DNA of 64,000 bases from Micractinium sp. NFX-FRZ (Eukaryota > Chlorophyta > Trebouxiophyceae > Chlorellales > Chlorellaceae): positions 1 to 64,000 of the forward strand of contig JAPTJF010000207.1 of assembly GCA_029339195.1 (NCBI GenBank), written 5' to 3'. Made by a program: the position numbers and the translations under genes. The notes under the pieces were generated by a model. That model searched no databases and had not been told where the DNA came from. It saw nothing but the letters and a program-made list of their open reading frames with translations. Below are positions 59,067 through 64,000 of this stretch, in pieces; within the stretch, counting starts at the first letter, position 1; each line of letters starts with the position of its first letter.

Positions 59067-59753
59067 CCAGCAAGCAGACAGGCAGGCAGGCGCTCCCCAG
59101 CCAGGCGGGCACGTGCTCCCCAGCCTGCCAGCGCCAACTGCCAATTGTAATGTCCTCCCCACCTCTGAGGCGGAGCTCTCCTCTCTCTCCACTGCTCCTG
59201 CCGCCGCAGCTTCCCCTGCTGCTGCCGCTGCCGCTGCCACGTCTCCGTCATCGTTAGCTGCTGCTGAGACAGGCTCTGACTTGACGCTGCCCGGCCGCTC
59301 GGCACTGCCCCCCGCCACAGCAGCAGCGCCGTTGGTGGGCTGGCGCTGGCGCTCCGCTGCTGCCGCTGCCTCTGCAAGTTCCTCCACCTGTAGGCAGGGA
59401 CACGGCAATGCAGGTTGTAGGCAACTGTAGCCCTGGCGTGCAACTACCAATGGCAGCACGTGCAAGGCAGCACAAGTAGCGGCAGACACACAGTGTGCTG
59501 CGCGCAAGTGCTGCATGCAAATGACGGGGCGAGCAGCCCACAAAGGGTGGCCGCCCACCGCCGCTGGCACCCGACACCGGCACCAGCGGCGGCAGCGGCC
59601 TGGCAGCGGCCACCGCGCTCTCACCGCGGCTGTGGGCACCCTCCCTTTGCAAGCGGCCAGCACTGTGGTGTCCGAGGGCAGCTCGCCGGCAGCCAGCGCT
59701 TGAAGAGCGGCCAGCTGCGCCTGGAACTGGCGTGCGAGCGCGTCGCTCCCCAT
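57642..59753 (-). CDS. Unrecognised Gln-rich coiled-coil protein
   Basis: Four exons joined in phase 0: 59753 to about 59625, about 59391-59157, about 58896-58792 and 58367-57642, giving roughly 400 residues. It starts MGSDALARQFQAQLAALQAL, continues with an acidic/Ala-rich segment (SVKSEPVSAAANDDGDVAAA, with a possible VKSEP sumoylation-type site), then QLQEAIRAKLRRLVPQQRRV with QQEVLLEQALG. The last exon has a basic block, SEYRLLDWRRMRRPLPGANR, a helical MQQQAARAQRVALTTRLERL segment and a long poly-Gln C-terminus. Composition suggests a nuclear or transcription-related scaffold, but this is inference only. A (CCTG)n run fills the middle of the second intron. Confidence 0.62.
59025..59070 (-). 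repeat. (CCTG)n microsatellite in an intron
   Basis: About ten perfect gcag units on the plus strand (gcaggcaggcaggcaggcag), reading CCTG on the gene strand. It is a tetranucleotide array of the same type as at 40795 and 45165. Confidence 0.85.
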
Positions 59754-60154
59754 CGCTGCAGCTGTGCTCTATTGAGATGGGACGCAACTTTGCAGTTCAG
59801 AAGTGCCGCCGCTGCATGATGGACGACACAGCTGCTCCACTCGTGGTCTCGTAGCACTGCCTGATGATTGCACAGGCTGCAGGGTCGAGGGGATGGCACA
59901 GGGCAGCGGGATGCAACCGGACGCCAGAGATGAAGAGAGCCCACCTGCCACCCCTAGTAAGCGAGCCATCATCTCGCCGCCCTCGCCGGTCCTGCGCAGC
60001 TTGGACGGCCCCCTCCCTCCCCCCTCCCCTACTGGACGCTGGCCCTGGTACGGAAAGTGTTGCAGGTTCAGGCAACTATCAAATACAAGGGACGTGCAGG
60101 GCAATCGCAGCTGCACGCGAGGAGAGCGCAGACGCCCGTTCGGGAGCCGCAGCG
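59754..60154. other. Intergenic region, no supported gene
   Basis: 401 bp between two minus-strand genes, containing the 3' end of the upstream gene and the promoter of the Gln-rich protein gene. A minus-strand open frame runs through it but lacks motifs and starts past the TGA at 60155. Confidence 0.45.
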
Positions 60155-61388
60155 TCAAGCAGCGGCGCCCACCGCCGCCGCCGCCGCCTCCGCCGCACCG
60201 CTGCTGCTGCCGCCAGCCCGCCGCTCCAGCTTCATCTGCCGCTGCTGCTGCTGGTGCTGGTTGAGCCGGTAGCTGCAGCACCGGGGCGGGGGCCAGGAGA
60301 AGGCAGGTGAGAAGGCGCTCAGCAGGCGCAGCAGTGCCGACAGCGCAGGGGGAACCGCTCGCGGTTAGTGGTTGGGTTGGCCGTGGTGCTCCACAGCCTG
60401 CACTGAAGAGTGCTGCCTGGCCTGCATGCCCGCATGCCCAACAGAGGAGAGCCTGCACCCACCCGAAGTTTCGGTGCTTCTTGCTGCCTTGCTGTGACAG
60501 GGGCTGCGTCTTCACCCAGCCCCGCTCCTTGAGCTGCTGCAGCATGCGCTTGGTGTAGCGCTTGCTGGGCAGGCCCTCCGCCTGCGCCACCTCCCAGACT
60601 TGCGCTGCGGGCGGGCGGGCAGGGGGGTAAAGAGTGCAGGGGCGGTGGGGGGCGCAGGAGAAGGGGTGAGCAGGTGGCGGCCTGGCGGTGGGATGGGTGG
60701 CATTGCATAGCATGGCAGCAGGCAAGGTGTCTGGCAGCGGGGCCACTTGTCGCCAGGCACAGCCCCCCTGCTGCTGGTCCACTACTCCAAGCGGCTGACC
60801 AGGCCCCTCAGCCAAAACAATGCAGACTGGGGGACCAGCAGCAGCGGTGGCAGCAGGTAGCGACCCAACCAGAAGGCCGGACAGCGAGGTGGCAGCTGCA
60901 AGATGTGGTGGCAGTGGCATGCGCACACGACAGGCCACAGCCAGCAGGATGTAGGTTGAATGACACACACCTGAGGTCAGCGGCTCCTGCGCGCCCTTCA
61001 GGATACGGAAGATGACGCTCTTGGAACCCTTCCCCTCTGCTGCCTGGCTCGCAGGCGCGGCGGCGGCTGCAGTGTGCACCAGCAGCGTGGTCAGGGCCGA
61101 GGAGTGAGAGAATGGCATAGCGGGCCCTGGGTGTTGCAAACAAAACATGTGGCACATGCAGCATTGACTGATCAATAGCACAGCAACTCTGGCAGCACGT
61201 GGGGCCGCCGTTGCCAGCCAGAAGGCAGCGTTAGTGCCGCCTGCCGCTGCCGCCCTCGCAGCCAGCCCGGACCCTTGCCTGCCCCCCGCGGCGCGCCCAC
61301 CTGCTGCTGCCTCGCTGAAGGAGCGCGCTGCTAGAGTGCTGGCCGAGCTGCAAGCGGCCCGCACCGACAGCAGCGCTCGTGCTAGCAT
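60155..61388 (-). CDS. Unrecognised small protein, predicted mitochondrial, winged-helix-like core
   Basis: The ATG at 61388 gives MLARALLSVRAACSSASTLA followed by ARSFSEAAA, an Arg/Ser/Ala-rich presequence typical of mitochondrial targeting. It splices (61301 to about 61073) to AAAPASQAAEGKGSKSVIFR with ILKGAQEPLTS, then (about 60605) to AQVWEVAQAEGLPSKRYTKR with MLQQLKERGWVKTQPLSQQG and SKKHRNFG, and finally to YRLNQHQQQQRQMKLERRAG plus a Gly/Ser/Ala tail ending at TGA 60155. All phases join. The LTS-AQVWEVAQAEG-LPSKRYTKRMLQQLKERGWVK stretch resembles a small winged-helix fold, as in some ribosomal and mitoribosomal proteins. I cannot assign it. Confidence 0.68.
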
Positions 61389-61796
61389 GTGGAGCTGCAC
61401 AGGCGGTCTAGGAAAGCGGTTCGATGGCAACTTGCACAGGCAACCAGCAGGGATTCAGCGCTGGAGGCGCAGAGCTTTTCGCCAAAAGGAGTTCAGTCGC
61501 TGCGGGAGAATGAGCGTCCGAGAGTGCTCGAAGAAGACGTTGGGCAATCGGAACAAGATGGGGCGCCCCAAGGAGCTGATCCGTCCTTCCCCTCGCCTCA
61601 ACCTGCTGCGCCTGTGCTGTGCCGCCAGCTGGGCCGCAATTGGCGGCGGCCAGAGCGTGGAGTAGAGCGAGGGGGGCACCTACCAGCGCGTCCCTAGAGC
61701 CCGTGCCGGCGCATGCCATAAAGCAGACCACCAGGCAGCTCAGAGCAATAGCACAGCGGGAGGCCCCCGGTTGCCAGCTTCGCGCAGCCTGCAGCC
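61389..61796. promoter_or_regulatory. Divergent intergenic region, mitochondrial-type protein / MAK16
   Basis: 408 bp between opposing starts. It is purine-rich near 61490-61560 and holds the promoters of both genes. No gene is supported inside. Confidence 0.5.
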
Positions 61797-64000
61797 ATGC
61801 AGCACGACGAGGTGGGTGGGCAGAGTTGCCGGCGGGCAAGTGCGCATGCCGCAATGCTGGCGCTGGCAGCTCACGACGTTTCTCTTTTTCTGCCGCTTGC
61901 AGGTCATCTGGCAGGTGATTATGCACGGCCACTGCAGCTTCAGGGCCAAGACAAAGACGCAGAACTTCTGCCGCAACGAGTACAACGTCACAGGTGGGCG
62001 GCAGCGGCGGCGCTGGCGGCAGCGGCGGCGCTGGCGGCAGGCAGTCCGGCAGTCTGTTCAGCTCTGGCTGTCCTGCCGTGTGTCACAGGCATCACATTGC
62101 ATGCAGCACTGCTGCCAGTGTGGAAGCCCAGCCCAGGCGGATGCAGGCATCTTGGCAGCGTCCGGTGCTGCCGTTGAGGCAGGCAAGCAGGCAAGGCGCA
62201 GTTTGCCCCACCACGGCCCCTCGCCCCCATTGCCATTGTGCAGGCCTGTGCAACCGCAGCAGCTGCCCGCTGGCCAACAGTCGGTATGCGACCATTCGCG
62301 AGGAGGCGGGGCGGTGCTACCTATACATGAAGGTAGCTGTGGGCGGGTTGCTGCGCTCTGTGTTCCGTCAAACGAAGCGTGCTGCCTCGTGTTTTGAGTA
62401 GCGGCAGCGCGGATGGCGGACTGGGCAGGCAATGCGGCATAGCAGTGGGTCGCAGGCTTGCTCCAGCTGCAAGCCCAGCTGACTTACCCGCCGGCCTGCT
62501 CACCGCGCTGTGCTGCCCCTGCCGCTTGGGTGCAGACCATTGAGCGTGCGCACACCCCCAAGAACATGTGGCAGAAGATCCGGCTGAAGCGGCAGTATGT
62601 CAAGGTGGGGTGGGCAGCGGGGGCGCAGCAGCACACAGGGCGGGGGCCAGCACAGGTGGCGGGAGGTGGCGGGCACAGCGCACCAGCGGGGGGCACATGT
62701 TGGCTGGAGCAGCAGCGTGGTAGCGCCATGGGGGGGCAGTATGCGTGGTAGCGCCATGGGGGGGCAGTACGCTGAGCTGAGGGGGATGCTGTCCACAGCA
62801 GCGCATACGGAGGGAAGGCGGTGTGCTTGGGCGGCAGACAAGCTGACTGGCAGGGCGTTGGGCCGAGGGTCCAGGGCTCTGGGAGTGGGGGTGCCACTGG
62901 GTTGGGAGGCAAGGGGGGCCAGTCCACGCCACCTTGTTGCAGCCCGCTCGGCAGAGCCCCCGCTGCTGCCCCACTGCCGCTGGCATCGCGCCACCTAAGC
63001 CATCCATCCTTCACTCTCCTGAATCCTTTCAACCAACCATGCATTCATGCATGCATACAATTAGTCACTCGCTCCTTCACCCGGCATGCGATCGTTGATT
63101 CATGCAATCATGCATTCATTCCTCTGCAGGCCCTGGAGCAGCTGGACGAGCACCTGGCCTACTGGCCCAAGTTTTTGGTACACAAGAACAAGCAGCGGCT
63201 CACCAAGATCACGCAGTACCTGATGCGCATGCGCAAGCTGCAGCTCAAAGTGCGGCCCAAGCTGGTCACCATGCCGGCACGGTGAGCAGGGCGGCAGGGC
63301 GGTGGGTGATGGGTAGGGACAGCGCTGCGGGCGGGCGGGCAGGGGCGCGGGCAGTGAGCTGAAGGGGAGACGCCAAGGGGCGGTGGAAGGGGCAGTTTCA
63401 TGTGGACGGCGGTCGGCTGCCTGGGCGGCGCCCAGTGCAGGCAATAGCTTTGCTGCCGCCCCCATCCCTGCCTCGTCCTCAATCTCAAGCACATTCTAAA
63501 GCACCGCTCTCCGTTCTCGTGCAGCAAGGAGAAGCAGCTGAAGCGCAAGGAGGCCAAGGCGGAGACGGCCGCCAAGCTGGACCAGGCCATTGAGAAGGAG
63601 CTGCTGGCGCGCCTGCAGGTGCGTGTTTGCTTGCTTCACATTCTTCATATGTTTCTGGGGGTTGCGCCTGTGTTGCTCGCTGCTATTTGAAGAAAAGAAG
63701 GCGGTACATGGCGCGCCCGGGTGCCTCTTTGTTGCATGCGATCCATGCTTTGAGCGTCTCTGGAAGTCCAGACAGCAAGAGCCAGGGTGATGGCGGCAGA
63801 CAGCTGGGCGGCTTGTGCCATCGCAGGCTGCCAGCGGCGCCGGGGTGCCTGGCCTGCCCCTCCCCCTCGGCCTCATGTTCCTCACGCTCGCCTGCGCCCC
63901 GCGCCTGGCCCCCCCCCCTCCCTGCCTGCAGAGCGGCACCTACGGCGACATTTACAACTTCCCGCAGAAGCAGTACGAGGCGGCGCTTCAGCAGGTGGGT
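61797..64000 (+). CDS. MAK16: MAK16, nucleolar 60S ribosome biogenesis factor (cut by window edge)
   Basis: Required for 25S/5.8S rRNA maturation in pre-60S particles. Exons: 61797-61811 (MQHDE only), 61903-61993, 62244-62332, 62536-62604, 63130-63281, 63525-63618 and 63932-63994. All phases agree and the window ends in the next intron. The N-terminal L28e-like/MAK16 domain is very conserved: [60 protein letters not shown] and [20 protein letters not shown]. This is followed by [20 protein letters not shown], the basic helix [20 protein letters not shown], and [20 protein letters not shown]. The acidic C-terminal tail lies outside the window. The first exon carries only five codons. Confidence 0.95.
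61994..62042 (+). repeat. 18-bp tandem repeat at a MAK16 donor
   Basis: ggcggcagcggcggcgct is repeated nearly perfectly directly after the donor of MAK16 exon 2. Confidence 0.7.
62722..62778 (+). repeat. ~27-bp tandem repeat in a MAK16 intron
   Basis: gtagcgccatgggggggcag occurs twice, with ta[t/c]gc between the copies, inside the intron between exons 4 and 5. Confidence 0.75.

Noticed and set aside
59769..61430. 553-codon minus-strand open frame covering the mitochondrial-type protein
   Set aside because: It includes introns in frame. The spliced model ending at the TGA at 60155 explains the conserved parts better.

Overview
The window is nuclear DNA from a unicellular green alga, most likely a chlorophyte of the Chlorella/trebouxiophyte type. 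It is very GC-rich. Coding sequence is cut into many short exons by GT-AG and a few GC-AG introns. Proteins carry Ala/Gly/Gln low-complexity runs, and several genes are followed by the green-algal polyadenylation signal TGTAA. Plant-lineage genes are present: PGR5, plant-type KDO8P synthase and a plant-type D-cysteine desulfhydrase relative. I see no CRISPR, insertion sequence, integrase, rRNA or tRNA. Taxon and products are inferred from protein motifs read by eye; no database was searched.

Layout from left to right: an IGHMBP2-type SF1 helicase (-, 208-7890); a plastid-targeted staphylococcal-nuclease-like protein (+, 8197-10436); a very long paladin-type multi-phosphatase gene (-, 11515 to about 25264); an RNF32-like double-RING/IQ protein (+, 25575-26888); a D-cysteine desulfhydrase-like PLP enzyme (-, 27017 to about 29120); KDO8P synthase (+, 29336-32618); protein-L-isoaspartate methyltransferase (+, 33068-35941); PGR5 (+, 36669-37635); an acyltransferase-3 membrane protein (+, 38957-41356); an unrecognised protein (+, 42239-44080); a MYND-finger protein (-, 44696-49465); ATG3 (+, 49977-53209); three unrecognised proteins (-, 54971-56915, 57642-59753 and 60155-61388); and MAK16, cut by the right edge (+, from 61797).

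The genes form no pathway. They are mostly housekeeping functions: nucleic-acid metabolism, phosphoinositide/phosphatase signalling, ubiquitin and autophagy conjugation, cell-wall sugar, protein repair, cyclic electron flow and 60S biogenesis. Five pairs are head-to-head over 200-500 bp and probably share promoters.

The most striking structure is in the introns. At least 12 exon ends, in five or six genes, have one to four diverged copies of themselves, often with the splice site, 50-200 bp away in the adjacent intron or 3' flank. I call these exon-edge echoes. Separately, a segment of about 260 bp from the acyltransferase gene (intron end plus 95 bp of exon) is repeated at 45088-45362. There it lies antisense inside the MYND-finger gene, abuts the exon that encodes the first half of the finger, and appears to have removed its splice donor.
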